Below, piece after piece: positions 1 to 9,241 of a stretch of 43,005 bases of DNA (positions within the stretch are counted from its first letter, which is position 1; each line of letters opens with the position of its first letter). The DNA comes from Treponema sp. GTDB lineage: Bacteria; Spirochaetota; Spirochaetia; Treponematales; Treponemataceae. The DNA lies in NCBI GenBank assembly GCA_017651065.1, contig JAGCDP010000041.1:1-43005 (forward strand). Reading direction: 5' to 3'. A model generated the notes under the pieces. It was not told the DNA's origin and did not search any database. It saw nothing but the letters and a program-made list of their open reading frames with translations. The position numbers and the translations under genes were made by a program.

Positions 1-962
1 AACCATTTTCCATCATAGATAAGTTCACCAATCTTGATAGCAATCTGCTGCTTGTAGTGGTATGTATCGCGGTCAAGGCAAAGATGATCCATCATTCTGT
101 GTGCAAAGTAAAGGATTGCTCCACCCGGTGTTTCATAAACGCCACGGCTCTTCATACCAACACAGCGGTTTTCACAGATATCTACAAGACCAACACCGTT
201 TCTTCCACCAATTACGTTCAATTCATTGAGCAAATCAAGTGCATTCATCTTTTTACCGTTCAAAGCAACTGGAATACCCTTTTCGAACTGAATTTCTACA
301 TATTCACCTTCGGCAGGAGCTTCTTCAGGTACACATGTATTTTTGAGCATGTGCTTGTAGTTTGGTTCATTTTCTGTCTTTTCAAGTTCAAGACCTTCGT
401 GGCTAAGATGCCAGATATTTTCATCACGGCTGTATGACTGATCCTTTTTCATAGGAACTTCAAGCCCGCGGTCTTCAAGATACTTGATTTCTGCTTCACG
501 GCTGTCCATGTTCCATTTGTCATCGCGCCATGCAGCAATTACTTTGATATCTGGAGCAAAAGCTTTGATTGCAAGTTCAAAACGAACCTGATCATTACCC
601 TTACCTGTAGCACCGTGACAAATTGCAACAGCACCTTCCTGGCGTGCATATTCTACAAGAATCTTTCCAATCAAAGGACGAGCTGTAGAAGTTCCAAGAA
701 GATATTCATCTTCGTAAACTGCATTTGCCTTAAGAGCCGGCCAGATGTATTCTTCAATATATTCCTGACGTGCATCTACAACATAACATGCCGAAGCACC
801 TGTTTTAAGAGCACGAGCTTTAATGCTTGCCCAGTCATCGCCCTGTCCAACATCAATACAAACGGCGATTACATCATAATCATAATTTTCTTTGAGCCAT
901 GGGATGATAACTGTTGTATCAAGTCCACCCGAATAAGCAAGAACTACCTTATCTTTTGCCAT
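1..962 (-). CDS. argG: Argininosuccinate synthase, N-terminal ~320 residues (runs off the left edge)
   Basis: Joins citrulline and aspartate, using ATP, to make argininosuccinate in cytoplasmic arginine synthesis. My translation of the minus strand begins [17 protein letters not shown], the ATP pyrophosphatase (PP-loop) SGGLDT motif at residues 10-15. It continues with DVGQGD near 38-43, [14 protein letters not shown] near 115-128 and the central SREAEIKYL region, all typical of ArgG. The ATG at 962-960 is preceded by a consensus AGGAGG at 968-973, so the start is secure. The family is about 400 residues, so roughly the last 80 lie outside the window. It is transcribed away from the lipid kinase gene and looks like the first gene of its unit. 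The family call is near certain; completeness of the 3' end cannot be judged. Confidence 0.97.
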   Translation of the reverse strand, partial: MAKDKVVLAYSGGLDTTVIIPWLKENYDYDVIAVCIDVGQGDDWASIKARALKTGASACYVVDARQEYIEEYIWPALKANAVYEDEYLLGTSTARPLIGKILVEYARQEGAVAICHGATGKGNDQVRFELAIKAFAPDIKVIAAWRDDKWNMDSREAEIKYLEDRGLEVPMKKDQSYSRDENIWHLSHEGLELEKTENEPNYKHMLKNTCVPEEAPAEGEYVEIQFEKGIPVALNGKKMNALDLLNELNVIGGRNGVGLVDICENRCVGMKSRGVYETPGGAILYFAHRMMDHLCLDRDTYHYKQQIAIKIGELIYDGKW

Positions 963-993
963 AATATGCCTCCTGCGACACTATTTTTGCATA

Positions 994-1023
994 AATATAC
1001 ATAAAATATACAGTTTTTTGCAA
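994..1023 (-). promoter_or_regulatory. Candidate sigma-70 promoter for argG
   Basis: On the minus strand TTGCAA (1023-1018) and TATATT (999-994) are separated by 18 bp. The predicted start lies about 25 nt upstream of the argG ATG, leaving room for its AGGAGG site. The assignment is by consensus match only, in an A+T-rich stretch where chance matches are easy. No ARG-box-like palindrome was recognised. Confidence 0.45.
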
Positions 1024-1052
1024 AAATATGCAATATATATAAATCGATTTAC

Positions 1053-1081
1053 TTGTTTTTTTTCAATATTAGGAATACAAT
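1053..1081 (+). promoter_or_regulatory. Candidate sigma-70 promoter for the lipid kinase gene
   Basis: TTGTTT (1053-1058) and TACAAT (1076-1081) are separated by exactly 17 bp. The predicted start near 1088 would place a GC-rich hairpin (1098-1113) in the 5' leader, just before the GGAG ribosome site at 1120-1123. Confidence 0.45.
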
Positions 1082-1090
1082 ATTATATAT

Positions 1091-1113
1091 AAAAAAAAGG
1101 CCGCCAGTGGCCT
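1091..1113 (-). terminator. Candidate minus-strand terminator between argG and the lipid kinase gene
   Basis: Read on the minus strand, AGGCC, a 6-nt loop and GGCCT are followed directly by eight T residues. The stem is only 5 bp, so the call is moderate. In this orientation it could stop transcripts running from uridine phosphorylase (antisense through the lipid kinase gene) before they reach argG. On the plus strand the same hairpin lies in the lipid kinase leader. Confidence 0.4.
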
Positions 1114-1129
1114 CTAACAGGAGTTTAAA

Positions 1130-1990
1130 ATGAACGCCAAATATCTGATTCTTTTTAATCCTCAGTCTGGAAACAGATCGGCTAAGAGAAATGTTTATCA
1201 GCTGGATGAAATTCTTGCTAATAACGAATTAAATTATGTTGAAATGTCTAATGTTTTTAACTACAAATCGTTCATGCACGATGTAAGGGATGACGAACGC
1301 GTTGTTCTTTGTGGTGGAGACGGAACAATCAACCGCTTTATTAATGAAGTAGATGAATCTGACCTTAGAAAGCCTGTTTTCTATTTCCCTCTTGGAAGTG
1401 GTAACGACTTTAACCGTGATATTCATGGAAAAGCAGATACAGTACTTATCAATCTTAACAATTACATTAACAATCTTCCGCTTGTTACAATTAATGGCAA
1501 GACACGTAAATTCATAAATGGTGTTGGCTACGGAATTGACGGCTGGTGCTGCGAGGTAGGAGATAAAATCCGTGCAAAAAACAGCGAAAAGCCTATTAAC
1601 TACACTCCTATTGCAATTAAGGGTGCACTTTATCAGTACAAGAAAACAAATGCAAAGCTTACAGTAGACGGAAAAGAATACAACTTTAAGAACGTTTATC
1701 TTTGTGCAACAATGAAAGGACGTTTTTATGGCGGCGGTATGATGGCCTGCCCTGATCAGGACAGAGCTAATCCTGCAAGAACACTTTCTGTACTTGTATT
1801 CCGCGGAAAAGGAAGAATCCGTCCGTTGATTATTTTCTCAAAGATTTTTACAGGAGAACATATTAAATTCTCTAAAAACTGTATGGTCTTTACAGGAAAA
1901 GATATTAAAGTTGAGTTTGACAGCCCACGCGCTGCACAGATTGACGGTGAGACAGTTCTTGGAGTTACAAGTTACACAGCTCACGCGTGA
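1130..1990 (+). CDS. Diacylglycerol kinase catalytic-domain (YegS/BmrU-type) lipid kinase
   Basis: Predicted to phosphorylate diacylglycerol or a related lipid at the membrane, feeding phospholipid turnover. The 286-residue protein has the family's N-terminal NPQSG (residues 10-14), the nucleotide-binding GGDGT (62-66) and PLGSGNDF (87-94), followed by a beta-rich C-terminal lobe with NGVGYGID and the AQIDGE signature near the end. Length fits the family (about 290-300). The ATG follows GGAG at 1120-1123. The gene is convergent with uridine phosphorylase and overlaps it by 10 bp. Its own rho-independent terminator seems to lie inside the neighbouring coding sequence. The family is clear; the exact lipid or sphingoid substrate cannot be read from sequence. 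Confidence 0.9.
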   Translation: MNAKYLILFNPQSGNRSAKRNVYQLDEILANNELNYVEMSNVFNYKSFMHDVRDDERVVLCGGDGTINRFINEVDESDLRKPVFYFPLGSGNDFNRDIHGKADTVLINLNNYINNLPLVTINGKTRKFINGVGYGIDGWCCEVGDKIRAKNSEKPINYTPIAIKGALYQYKKTNAKLTVDGKEYNFKNVYLCATMKGRFYGGGMMACPDQDRANPARTLSVLVFRGKGRIRPLIIFSKIFTGEHIKFSKNCMVFTGKDIKVEFDSPRAAQIDGETVLGVTSYTAHA

Positions 1991-2757
1991 TCGTTTTTAA
2001 TAAGTGTTCGCAATGCTTCTACTGCAACACTAATTGCTAACTCAGTATCATGGGCCTGCTTATTCGGCAGGCCTTTTTTTGCGCGTTCCTGGTTTGCTAC
2101 AACAAGGAAGCAGCTTCCTACCCTAACCTTTAAGAACTGGCCTGCTATAAACAAAGCAGCACTTTCCATTTCGCTTGCAAGACAACCCATGCGGAGCCAT
2201 GCCTGCCACTTATTTTCAAGTTCGTAGCTTACAGGCATAACTTCAGGCTCGTGCTGACCAAAGAAAGAATCCTTACACTGAACTACTCCAACATGATGAG
2301 GAGCGCCCAATGTTTTTGCTGCCCTTACCAGTGCATTTACACAATCAAGATTAGGAACAGCCGGATATTCAATTGGAGCAAATTCGCGGCTTGTACCTTC
2401 CATGCGTACGGCTCCTGTTGCAATAACAATGTCTCCGCCCATTACTTCTTCCTGCATACCACCGCAGGTTCCAACACGAATAAATGTATGGGCACCGCAT
2501 TTTGCAAGCTCGTCTATAGCAATGCTTGCAGAAGGACCGCCTATTCCGGTAGAAGTTACACTTACTTTTTCACCTTCAAGATACCCTGTATAAGTTGTAT
2601 ATTCACGAACATCGGCAACAAGCTTTGCGTTTTCAAAATGTTCGGCGATTTTTGCACATCGTTTTGGGTCTCCCGGCATAATAATATATTTACCAATATC
2701 ATCAGGACCTACACCTGTGTGATACTGCTTTCCTGAACCTTCTGTGTAATCTACCAT
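1981..2757 (-). CDS. udp: Uridine phosphorylase
   Basis: Nucleoside phosphorylase (PNP/UDP family) that splits uridine with phosphate to uracil and ribose-1-phosphate for pyrimidine salvage in the cytoplasm. Visible motifs are MPGDPKR near the N-terminus (phosphate site), [11 protein letters not shown] in the middle and [11 protein letters not shown] (ribose-binding E-M-E) in the C-terminal half. Predicted length 258 residues is normal. An in-frame ATG exists at 2775, but the consensus AGGAGG at 2763-2768 lies between it and the ATG at 2757, and the extended -10 at 2778-2786 would start RNA near 2770, so 2757 is the better start. The 3' end overlaps the lipid kinase gene by 10 bp. A uridine substrate is more likely than a purine one given overall resemblance to Udp. 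Confidence 0.92.
   Translation of the reverse strand: MVDYTEGSGKQYHTGVGPDDIGKYIIMPGDPKRCAKIAEHFENAKLVADVREYTTYTGYLEGEKVSVTSTGIGGPSASIAIDELAKCGAHTFIRVGTCGGMQEEVMGGDIVIATGAVRMEGTSREFAPIEYPAVPNLDCVNALVRAAKTLGAPHHVGVVQCKDSFFGQHEPEVMPVSYELENKWQAWLRMGCLASEMESAALFIAGQFLKVRVGSCFLVVANQERAKKGLPNKQAHDTELAISVAVEALRTLIKNDHA
2053..2080 (+). terminator. Rho-independent terminator for the lipid kinase gene, inside the 3' coding end of udp
   Basis: GGCCTGC (2053-2059), a 7-nt loop and GCAGGCC (2067-2073) form a perfect 7-bp GC-rich stem followed by seven T residues (2074-2080). Orientation and position (about 60 nt after the kinase stop) fit termination of the plus-strand gene. The same bases encode KKGLPNKQA near the uridine phosphorylase C-terminus. 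Confidence 0.75.
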
Positions 2758-2777
2758 ATGATCCTCCTGATTCATTA

Positions 2778-2786
2778 ATTATACCA
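2778..2786 (-). promoter_or_regulatory. Extended -10 promoter element for udp
   Basis: The minus strand reads TGG followed by perfect TATAAT (TATAAT at 2783-2778). The TGn extension compensates for a poor -35. Predicted start is near 2770, just before the AGGAGG site of udp. Confidence 0.5.
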
Positions 2787-2804
2787 CAGTTTTATGAAAT
2801 TTTG

Positions 2805-2834
2805 TTTAACCTATTAAAAAAAATGTGTTATAAT
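2805..2834 (+). promoter_or_regulatory. Candidate extended -10 promoter for the chemoreceptor gene
   Basis: TATAAT (2829-2834) is preceded by TGT (2826-2828), an extended -10, with a weak TTTAAC (2805-2810) 18 bp upstream. It lies back to back with the udp promoter. RNA would begin near 2841, exactly at the first in-frame ATG of the reading frame. Confidence 0.5.
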
Positions 2835-2882
2835 TTTACTATGAACAGATTTGTGCAGCTTTTTCTTCCTTCGGAAGAAATA

Positions 2883-4466
2883 ATGGAAAAAAAGTCATTT
2901 AAAGACATAGCCCAATTACCAACTACAATTTATGGAAACCTCATATTCTTATGTGGTTTTGGAACAACCTTTGCAGCAGAAATGCTTCGTGGAACATACC
3001 TTACAGCCTGCGGATCTGCCCTTGCATTTTTGTGCTTTCTAATATCCCTTATTCTTATTAAGCGCGACAAAATTAAACCTGGTCTTATGCTTGATTCGAC
3101 CGGTATTCTTATAGCAATTATTGCAATTGTTTTCCTGCTTCATGATGATAAAGATATTTTTGAAATTTACCGTTCAATGTGCTTTATTGTCGTTATGGCA
3201 ATTTTTAATCAGATTTTTTCAATAGATAAAAAACAGTTGTATTACTTTTTTGGACTTTCGGGAGTAATCTGGATTGCCGCAATTGTCCTTCTTTTTGATG
3301 ACTTTATGGCAATTGATATGAAGGAAACTATTTCTGCAATTGTAATCGGCACTATTGCATTTTTGGGCTCAAACAGCGCAATTCTTCTTTTAAACAAGCA
3401 GAAAGATTTGATTAATGACAAAGCTGTTTCCGAAAAAAATCTTACAGACTCTTCTCTTGCTACTCTTAAGAGCGTACTTAACCAGAGTTCAGAAAATCTT
3501 GAAATTGGAACAGTTTTGAATCAGCAGATTGAAAATCTTTCGAACTCTTTTGCTGTAATCAAAAATCTTTATGATTATTTGAATTCACAGTCGAACATTC
3601 TTTCTGAACAGACAATAACAATAAGTAATTCTTCGAACCAGATTAAAGAACATGTTCAGAACATGAAAACAAATATTGAAGAACAAAGCGATTCCCTTGC
3701 TCAGACTTCAACTGCAATGACAGATATTTCGCAGAATATTCAGAACATAAGCCGCATTGCAGACGAACGTAAAGAATCTATGAAGCTTATGGAAGAAAGC
3801 ATTCTTGGCCAGCAGACAAAAATCAGTGAGCTTGTAAATGAAGTAGAAAAGGTACAGCAATCTACTGCTACTATTTCTAATTTTGTAAATACAGTAAATG
3901 CAATTGCCGGAAGAACAGGTCTTTTAGCTATGAACGCCTCTATTGAAGCTGCACACGCCGGAACTCTTGGTAAAGGCTTTTCTGTAATTGCGCAGGAAAT
4001 CCGTAAGCTTTCTGATGAAACAAATAAAAACGCACATAACATTGAAGAAGAATTGAATCAGGTTATAGAGCTTGTAAGTACTGCAACAATTACTGCACAG
4101 GACTGTATTAATTATACAAACACAAGTAACGAAAGCCTTAAGAGTACAATTACCGGTATTGAAGAAATTCTTCTGCAGATTGGAAAAATCAGTACCTGGG
4201 TTGATGACGTACTTGTTTCTGTAAATAACATTGTTCAAACTTCTGAAACTTCTAACATGCTTGTTTCTCAATCTGTAGAAAAGATTAACAACGAAGATGA
4301 AGCGTTCCATTCTATTTCTGAATTTGTTTCTGAAATAAAGGATCGTGTTCAGAATATGGAAACACAGATTAATACTGTTGAAGAGGCTCTTATTTCTGTT
4401 CAGAAAATTGCAAAAGAAAACTCTGATTCTGTAGAAAAGCTTACAGAAACTTTACAGCAGGAATAA
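2883..4466 (+). CDS. Methyl-accepting chemotaxis protein with a multi-pass membrane sensor domain
   Basis: Receptor that signals to CheA/CheW to steer flagellar rotation. From the chosen start it is 527 residues. The first ~180 residues hold about six hydrophobic segments with short loops and no large periplasmic domain, so it may sense within or near the membrane. The remainder is a long coiled-coil cytoplasmic domain whose hairpin tip is recognisable as GRTGLLAMNASIEAAHAG, followed by FSVIAQEIRKLS. I chose the ATG at 2883, preceded by GGAAGA at 2873-2878. The ATG at 2841 would give 14 more residues on a leaderless mRNA, and a TTG at 2802 lies upstream of the promoter and is unlikely. No HAMP domain was evident. 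It faces the SpoIIE phosphatase gene tail to tail with a 7-bp gap. Confidence 0.9.
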   Translation: MEKKSFKDIAQLPTTIYGNLIFLCGFGTTFAAEMLRGTYLTACGSALAFLCFLISLILIKRDKIKPGLMLDSTGILIAIIAIVFLLHDDKDIFEIYRSMCFIVVMAIFNQIFSIDKKQLYYFFGLSGVIWIAAIVLLFDDFMAIDMKETISAIVIGTIAFLGSNSAILLLNKQKDLINDKAVSEKNLTDSSLATLKSVLNQSSENLEIGTVLNQQIENLSNSFAVIKNLYDYLNSQSNILSEQTITISNSSNQIKEHVQNMKTNIEEQSDSLAQTSTAMTDISQNIQNISRIADERKESMKLMEESILGQQTKISELVNEVEKVQQSTATISNFVNTVNAIAGRTGLLAMNASIEAAHAGTLGKGFSVIAQEIRKLSDETNKNAHNIEEELNQVIELVSTATITAQDCINYTNTSNESLKSTITGIEEILLQIGKISTWVDDVLVSVNNIVQTSETSNMLVSQSVEKINNEDEAFHSISEFVSEIKDRVQNMETQINTVEEALISVQKIAKENSDSVEKLTETLQQE

Positions 4467-4473
4467 ACCTTAA

Positions 4474-6546
4474 TTATTTTCGCTTTATAATAATAGCTGT
4501 AATATCATCTGAACGGGCAGCACCGGATGAGTGTTCGTTTAACTTACGCATTATTATGTTCATAATATCTTTTGCGCTCTTTTTATTGTTTCTTTGCAGC
4601 AAAGCCTGTACGCTCGACTTACCAAAATCTTCACGGTGAATGTTCATTGTTTCTGTAAGACCGTCTGTGTACAAAATAAGCACATCGCCCGACTGCATCT
4701 GAAGTTCATAATCAAGATAATTGTGCTCTATTCCATTTATACCAATTGGGCCGAATACATAATCATCACTTGGAGGCTGCAGCTCCATTACCATATCTTC
4801 CTGGCTCTTATAAATGAACGGACGCGGATGGCCTGCATTTGCAATATTAATTTTTGAAGTTCCGTCATCGTTGTCTGTTATTTTAAGGAGGATACCTGTT
4901 AAGAAATTATCTACCTCGCCTTTTGCATCTATAAGAGAAGTATTTATATTTGTAAGAATCTGTCCGAGTGATTCAGTAGTCTGATACTGGTCTATATAAA
5001 CCTGGCGGATTATATTTTCTGAAAGCATTGTAATAAGGCTTGCTGCAACTCCGTGGCCCGAAGCGTCGAAAAGTGAAACACCGTTAAGCTTATTATCATC
5101 ATAGAAGAAATTGAAAAGGTCGCCCGAAACCTGAGAAAGAGGTTCGTAACATACTGCATAATCCCAGTTTTCAAATTCAATATCCGGAACATAGAAGAAC
5201 TTCTGCTGAACGATTGCAGCCATGTGCATGTCTTCTGAAGCAATTTCCATTTCATGTTCAAGACTTTCATTTGCTTCTTTAAGCTGGCGTGTCTGCTCTC
5301 CAACTTCATTCTTAAGTTCTGTATTAAGATATTCAAGACGTTTACTGATTTTCTGATAATCAGATGTGAAGGAAAGGAAGAAAATCATTACTGTTCCAAT
5401 CCAGCCGTACATTGAATAATATGGAAGCTCTATATTATTTGCAAAGGTCTTGATTATAAAATCTGCATTTACTGTAATAAGGAACGGCGCAAGTGTAATA
5501 AGTAGAAGACGAGCCTTTTCGCGTTTAACAGATTTTCTAAGATTTATAAGAATCATACCAATCGCTAATTGAATATCAAGTACAGAAAGCCAGATAATAA
5601 AATGAGAAATGTTCATTAAATCATAATATGTTGGTGCTGTAACACAAAGAATTACAGCAGCAAAAAGATACATTCCTCGTACAATTCTTTCTGCAAGTGT
5701 ATGCTTCATTTCCAGATAATCGAAAATAAACAGAGAGAAAAGATATTCCAGTCCAAAGAAAGTAGCACATTTTGCAAGCTTGTAAAACCAGAAATAACTT
5801 ATGCCACCATGGAAACCAACCCACGGAAGATCACCGGCAAATAAGGTTGAGAAGAATATAAAGGACAAAAGATTAAGCAAAGAAAAATAAATGTAAATGC
5901 GTTCTTTTCGGTAAGCAAAAAATATCATAAGGAAGAAGATGCTTACACAAAGCATGATTCCTTCAAGGAAGATATAAATACGTGAATGCCAGAAGGTAAG
6001 CTTATCTGAAGTACTCCAGGCATCCTGGCGGAATCCTACAAATATTTTTCCGCAGATTGAACCGCTTCCTAAAGAAAAGAGCTTTATAAGAACTGTATTT
6101 TCGCCTTCCTGATTTATAAAGTCTACAGGGAAATCAAAAAGATGAGCCATAAAGCCGGCTTCCTGAATTTCTGAAGAGTCTGCACCGCCTTCCATTATTC
6201 CATAGTCATCTATATATTTACCATTAAGATAAAGCTCTTCTGCAAAATGCATATATGGAACAAGCATGGAAAGGTCATCGCCTTTGAGTTCATCAGGGAG
6301 TGTAAAGGTTGTTTTAATCCAGACATATTCTCCAGAAGCTCCGACAAGCTTACGGATATTTTTATATTCAAGCTTTGGGATTTTCTGGAAAACAAGATTT
6401 TCGGCTTCGGAAATATCGCTTTTTTCTGTTGTAGGTGCCCAGTAAAAATCGGTTAAATAGAGTCTAGGGTCATCACCATCATTACAAGAGGTAACAAAAG
6501 CAAGCAAGATACTAATGATAGAAACAAAAAAAAGCTTAAATTTCAT
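4474..6546 (-). CDS. 7TM membrane-bound SpoIIE/RsbU-type PP2C serine phosphatase
   Basis: Predicted to dephosphorylate a protein (often an anti-sigma-factor antagonist) in response to an extracytoplasmic signal. The 690 residues show an N-terminal hydrophobic segment ending VTSC (Cys21, lipobox-like), an extracytoplasmic beta-rich domain (about 50-180), seven hydrophobic segments (about 186-395; 7TMR-DISM-like), a coiled coil (about 400-450) and a SpoIIE phosphatase domain (about 460-690). The domain keeps its metal-binding acidic residues: SGD (Asp476), FDASGHG (Asp494), YTDGL (Asp628) and RSDD (680-681). No histidine-kinase motifs are present. The ATG lies 9 nt after a TATAAT, so the mRNA may be leaderless although GGAA is nearby. 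No cognate STAS or anti-sigma gene is adjacent, so the target is unknown. Confidence 0.88.
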   Translation of the reverse strand: MKFKLFFVSIISILLAFVTSCNDGDDPRLYLTDFYWAPTTEKSDISEAENLVFQKIPKLEYKNIRKLVGASGEYVWIKTTFTLPDELKGDDLSMLVPYMHFAEELYLNGKYIDDYGIMEGGADSSEIQEAGFMAHLFDFPVDFINQEGENTVLIKLFSLGSGSICGKIFVGFRQDAWSTSDKLTFWHSRIYIFLEGIMLCVSIFFLMIFFAYRKERIYIYFSLLNLLSFIFFSTLFAGDLPWVGFHGGISYFWFYKLAKCATFFGLEYLFSLFIFDYLEMKHTLAERIVRGMYLFAAVILCVTAPTYYDLMNISHFIIWLSVLDIQLAIGMILINLRKSVKREKARLLLITLAPFLITVNADFIIKTFANNIELPYYSMYGWIGTVMIFFLSFTSDYQKISKRLEYLNTELKNEVGEQTRQLKEANESLEHEMEIASEDMHMAAIVQQKFFYVPDIEFENWDYAVCYEPLSQVSGDLFNFFYDDNKLNGVSLFDASGHGVAASLITMLSENIIRQVYIDQYQTTESLGQILTNINTSLIDAKGEVDNFLTGILLKITDNDDGTSKINIANAGHPRPFIYKSQEDMVMELQPPSDDYVFGPIGINGIEHNYLDYELQMQSGDVLILYTDGLTETMNIHREDFGKSSVQALLQRNNKKSAKDIMNIIMRKLNEHSSGAARSDDITAIIIKRK

Positions 6547-6555
6547 ATTATTTCC

Positions 6556-6583
6556 ATTATATTCTATAATGACGAATTTGCAA
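6556..6583 (-). promoter_or_regulatory. Sigma-70 promoter of the SpoIIE phosphatase gene, close to the ATG
   Basis: TTGCAA (6583-6578), a 16-bp spacer and perfect TATAAT (6561-6556) on the minus strand. Only 9 nt separate the -10 from the ATG, so RNA would begin at or within about 3 nt of the start codon. Confidence 0.55.
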
Positions 6584-6587
6584 TAGG

Positions 6588-6618
6588 AAAAAGAGATTGT
6601 CGGGTCAAGCCCGACAAT
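6588..6618 (-). terminator. Terminator of the aconitase-family gene made from a dispersed palindromic repeat (family C)
   Basis: ATTGTCGGG (6596-6604), a 5-nt loop and CCCGACAAT (6610-6618) form a perfect 9-bp stem. On the minus strand it starts 6 nt after the hydratase stop codon and is followed within 3 nt by five T residues, so it is well placed to end that transcript. The same architecture with one compensatory base-pair change recurs at 13819-13841 within a gene, so this is a repeat copy that may have been co-opted. Confidence 0.6.
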
Positions 6619-6624
6619 GACATA

Positions 6625-8850
6625 TTAACTACGATAAAAGTTTATCAGACATCCGGCGAGGATGATTTTGCGCTCGTCGTCGGTAAGGTCGCCTACGCTA
6701 AGTTCAAACTCATTTACTGATCCGTTTGCTTTTACAGCATATGCTTTGATTGAAGGAAGTTTTTCTTCTATCATCTTCTTTACGCCAGGAATGAATACAT
6801 AGTCTCCGTTTGCAAAAGGAAGATTCTTGTCGCCATCCTTGTAAATAAATGGAAGCATACCCCAGTTAATGAGGTTTGAACGATAGCGTTTTGTTGCATA
6901 TTCGTTTGCAATGTTTGCGCTGGCTCCAAGAACTCTCTGACAGCTTGCAGCTTGTTCGCGTGCAGAACCATCACCAGGCTTAACTGCAAAGATTGTTGAA
7001 CCTGTTCCGGCAGCTGCTGCGCGTTTACCAAGTTCTGCGTCTTTTTTGCCGAGGTTTTCTACAGCAGTTTTGATTTCTGCTTTTATGTCGTCTGTAAGGT
7101 CACGAACAGCCTTTGCACTGCCTACGTATGCAGGATCCTTTCGGCTGAGTGTGAACTCTGCAAGTCCAAGAGGATTTGAACGGAAAGAAGAAGTTTCACC
7201 AGAAGGAATGAGCTCGTCTGTTGTTGTTACAGGGTCGTGGATTTCTGATACTACCTTAATGAGAAGGTCATCTGCAAGTGCCTTCTGCTCAGGCCAGTCT
7301 TTGATATTTGGTCCAAACTGAATCTGAACTTCCGGATGAGCAACGCCTTTTGAGTCGTATACGCGTTTTTCGTAAATTGTCTTGTCAAAGAAATATTTTT
7401 TACCGCTGAACTCTGTATCGAATTCTGTTGCAGCTGTAAGGAAGCCTTTGTTTGCGGCTGTTGCGGCAATTGAACGTGCGTCCATAAGTGCAACTGAAGA
7501 AAGCTGTCCGTTCTGGATTTTTGAACCTTCGCGGTTAGGGAAGTTTCTTGTTGAATGGCGGATAGAGAATGCTCCGTTTGCAGGAGTATCGCCGGCACCA
7601 AAACATGGTCCGCAGAAAGCAGTCTTAACAATTGCACCAGCGTCAATAAGAGAAGCAAAGGCTCCGTTTTTCATAAGCTCCATGTAAACAGGCATAGAAG
7701 CCGGATATACGTTCAGGAGGAACTTACCGTTTCCAGTATCCTTGCCTTTAAGGATATCTGCAGCTGCACAGATGTTTTCAAATCCACCGCCTGCACAACC
7801 TGCAATTACACCCTGGTCTACGTAAAGCTTTCCGTCTATAACCTTTTCTTTAAGGCTGAAGTTTACCTTATCGCCAAAGCTTACCTTTGCACGCTGTTCT
7901 GCTGCTTCAAGAACATCCATAAGATTTTTGTTTACTTCGTCAATTGTATAAGCGCAGCTTGGGTGGAACGGCATTGCAATCATTGGGCGGATTTCGCCAA
8001 GATCAATTTCAATTGCGCCGTCATAGTAAGCACCTTCGCCTGGATTAAGTTCTTTATAATCCCCTTCTCGTCCGTGGATTGCATAGAACTCGCGGATTTT
8101 TTCGTCTGTTGTCCAGATTGAAGAAAGACAAGTTGTTTCTGTTGTCATTACATCTACACCAATACGAAAATCGGCAGAAAGATTTTTAACACCTGGTCCA
8201 ACAAATTCCATTACCTTATTCTTTACATAGCCGTTATCAAAAACAGCTTTGATGATTGCAAGAGCAACGTCCTGTGGTCCAACTCCCGGTACTGGGCTTC
8301 CTGTAAGATAAATTGCAACTACTCCAGGGTAAGCAACATCATAAGTTTTGTTCAAAAGCTGCTTTGCAAGTTCGCCACCGCCTTCACCAATTGCCATTGT
8401 TCCAAGTGCACCATAGCGTGTGTGGCTGTCTGAACCCAAAATCATGTCGCCGCACTTTGCAAGCATTTCGCGGGCAAACTGATGGATTACTGCCTGATGT
8501 GGAGGAACATAGATTCCGCCGTATTTTTGTGCACAGGTAAGACCGAACATGTGGTCATCTTCGTTGATTGTTCCACCTACTGCACAAAGAGAGTTATGAC
8601 AGTTTGTAAGAACATAAGGAAGAGGAAATTTTTCAAGACCAGAAGCTCTGGCTGTCTGAATAATTCCTACGTATGTAATATCGTGTGAAGTGATTTTATC
8701 GAATTTGATTTTAAGCTTTTTGTCATCACCGCTTGTGTTATGTTTCTGCAAAATTGAATAAGCAAGTGTTTTTTTAGCTCCGTCAGCAGAAGCAGCTGCC
8801 TCGCGAAGAGCTCCGTTTTCGTAAATTACACCAGAATTGAAAAGTTTCAT
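6625..8850 (-). CDS. Aconitase-family hydratase (citrate/isocitrate type, [4Fe-4S])
   Basis: Predicted iron-sulfur dehydratase interconverting citrate and isocitrate, or a related hydroxy-acid, in the cytoplasm. The 741-residue protein has the aconitase substrate and cluster signatures [20 protein letters not shown] (near 140-160), a cysteine in [12 protein letters not shown] and the CGPC pair in [18 protein letters not shown], plus a swivel-type C-terminal domain with [16 protein letters not shown]. Length and C-terminal order suit the bacterial hydratase group related to E. coli YbhJ rather than classical AcnA (about 890). Isocitrate dehydrogenase is encoded 3.7 kb away, so a citrate-to-2-oxoglutarate branch supplying glutamate is a reasonable inference. 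No citrate synthase is in the window. GAGGAA precedes the ATG. Confidence 0.87.
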   Translation of the reverse strand: MKLFNSGVIYENGALREAAASADGAKKTLAYSILQKHNTSGDDKKLKIKFDKITSHDITYVGIIQTARASGLEKFPLPYVLTNCHNSLCAVGGTINEDDHMFGLTCAQKYGGIYVPPHQAVIHQFAREMLAKCGDMILGSDSHTRYGALGTMAIGEGGGELAKQLLNKTYDVAYPGVVAIYLTGSPVPGVGPQDVALAIIKAVFDNGYVKNKVMEFVGPGVKNLSADFRIGVDVMTTETTCLSSIWTTDEKIREFYAIHGREGDYKELNPGEGAYYDGAIEIDLGEIRPMIAMPFHPSCAYTIDEVNKNLMDVLEAAEQRAKVSFGDKVNFSLKEKVIDGKLYVDQGVIAGCAGGGFENICAAADILKGKDTGNGKFLLNVYPASMPVYMELMKNGAFASLIDAGAIVKTAFCGPCFGAGDTPANGAFSIRHSTRNFPNREGSKIQNGQLSSVALMDARSIAATAANKGFLTAATEFDTEFSGKKYFFDKTIYEKRVYDSKGVAHPEVQIQFGPNIKDWPEQKALADDLLIKVVSEIHDPVTTTDELIPSGETSSFRSNPLGLAEFTLSRKDPAYVGSAKAVRDLTDDIKAEIKTAVENLGKKDAELGKRAAAAGTGSTIFAVKPGDGSAREQAASCQRVLGASANIANEYATKRYRSNLINWGMLPFIYKDGDKNLPFANGDYVFIPGVKKMIEEKLPSIKAYAVKANGSVNEFELSVGDLTDDERKIILAGCLINFYRS

Positions 8851-9241
8851 GAATTGTTCCTCGTTTCTACAAAGAATATCATATTTTTAAGGTATTGGGA
8901 ATATAGAAAAAAATTGTATTCAAGCACCGATTCCTGTTGTTTATATAGTAACTATGATGAAACTGACATCTTTTTTATTGACAATTGCGGTATCTGCTTC
9001 CCTCATGTTTGCCATCCAAAAAAATATTACAGATTGCTATATCATAAAATGTAATAAATATTTAATGATTTTCGAAAAATTTCATGAAATTTCTTCCTCT
9101 TTTGTTAAATTTTGGCAATATTATATATGCATAGTTTTGCGCCTGCCACATTCTGCAGATGGTTTCCATTATTTTTTTAGGGACACAATTATATGAGCGG
9201 GTTGCTCTGTGATGTCCCGGAAAAATTAAAGGAGGCCATGT
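8851..9241. other. 391-bp A+T-rich gap between the hydratase and Rpn genes
   Basis: Contains no convincing intact gene. It holds the divergent 5' region of the hydratase, a short frame beginning with a signal peptide (8957), and an inverted repeat GGGACA (9180-9185) / TGTCCC (9213-9218) just upstream of the Rpn ribosome site. The inverted repeat has a 27-nt loop and its role is unclear. Confidence 0.6.
8957..9196 (+). pseudogene. Remnant of a secreted-protein gene, or a tiny exported protein
   Basis: The frame starts MKLTSFLLTIAVSASLMFA, a textbook signal peptide with an AxA-like end, then continues for about 60 residues rich in Ile, Phe, Tyr and Lys that look like translated A+T-rich noncoding DNA. 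A TATAGT (8944-8949) ends 7 nt before the ATG, the same geometry as other genes here, and there is no Shine-Dalgarno. I read it as the promoter and 5' end of an exported-protein gene whose body has been lost or frameshifted, perhaps when the Rpn module arrived. A real 79-residue exported peptide cannot be excluded. Confidence 0.3.

Noticed and set aside
2802..2882. Longer chemoreceptor start at TTG 2802
   Set aside because: It lies on top of the -35/-10 region and has no ribosome site; ATG 2883 has GGAAGA upstream. ATG 2841 is kept as a leaderless alternative.
9180..9218. GGGACA/TGTCCC inverted repeat as a mobile-element end
   Set aside because: Only 6 bp with a 27-nt loop and no matching copy after the Rpn gene.
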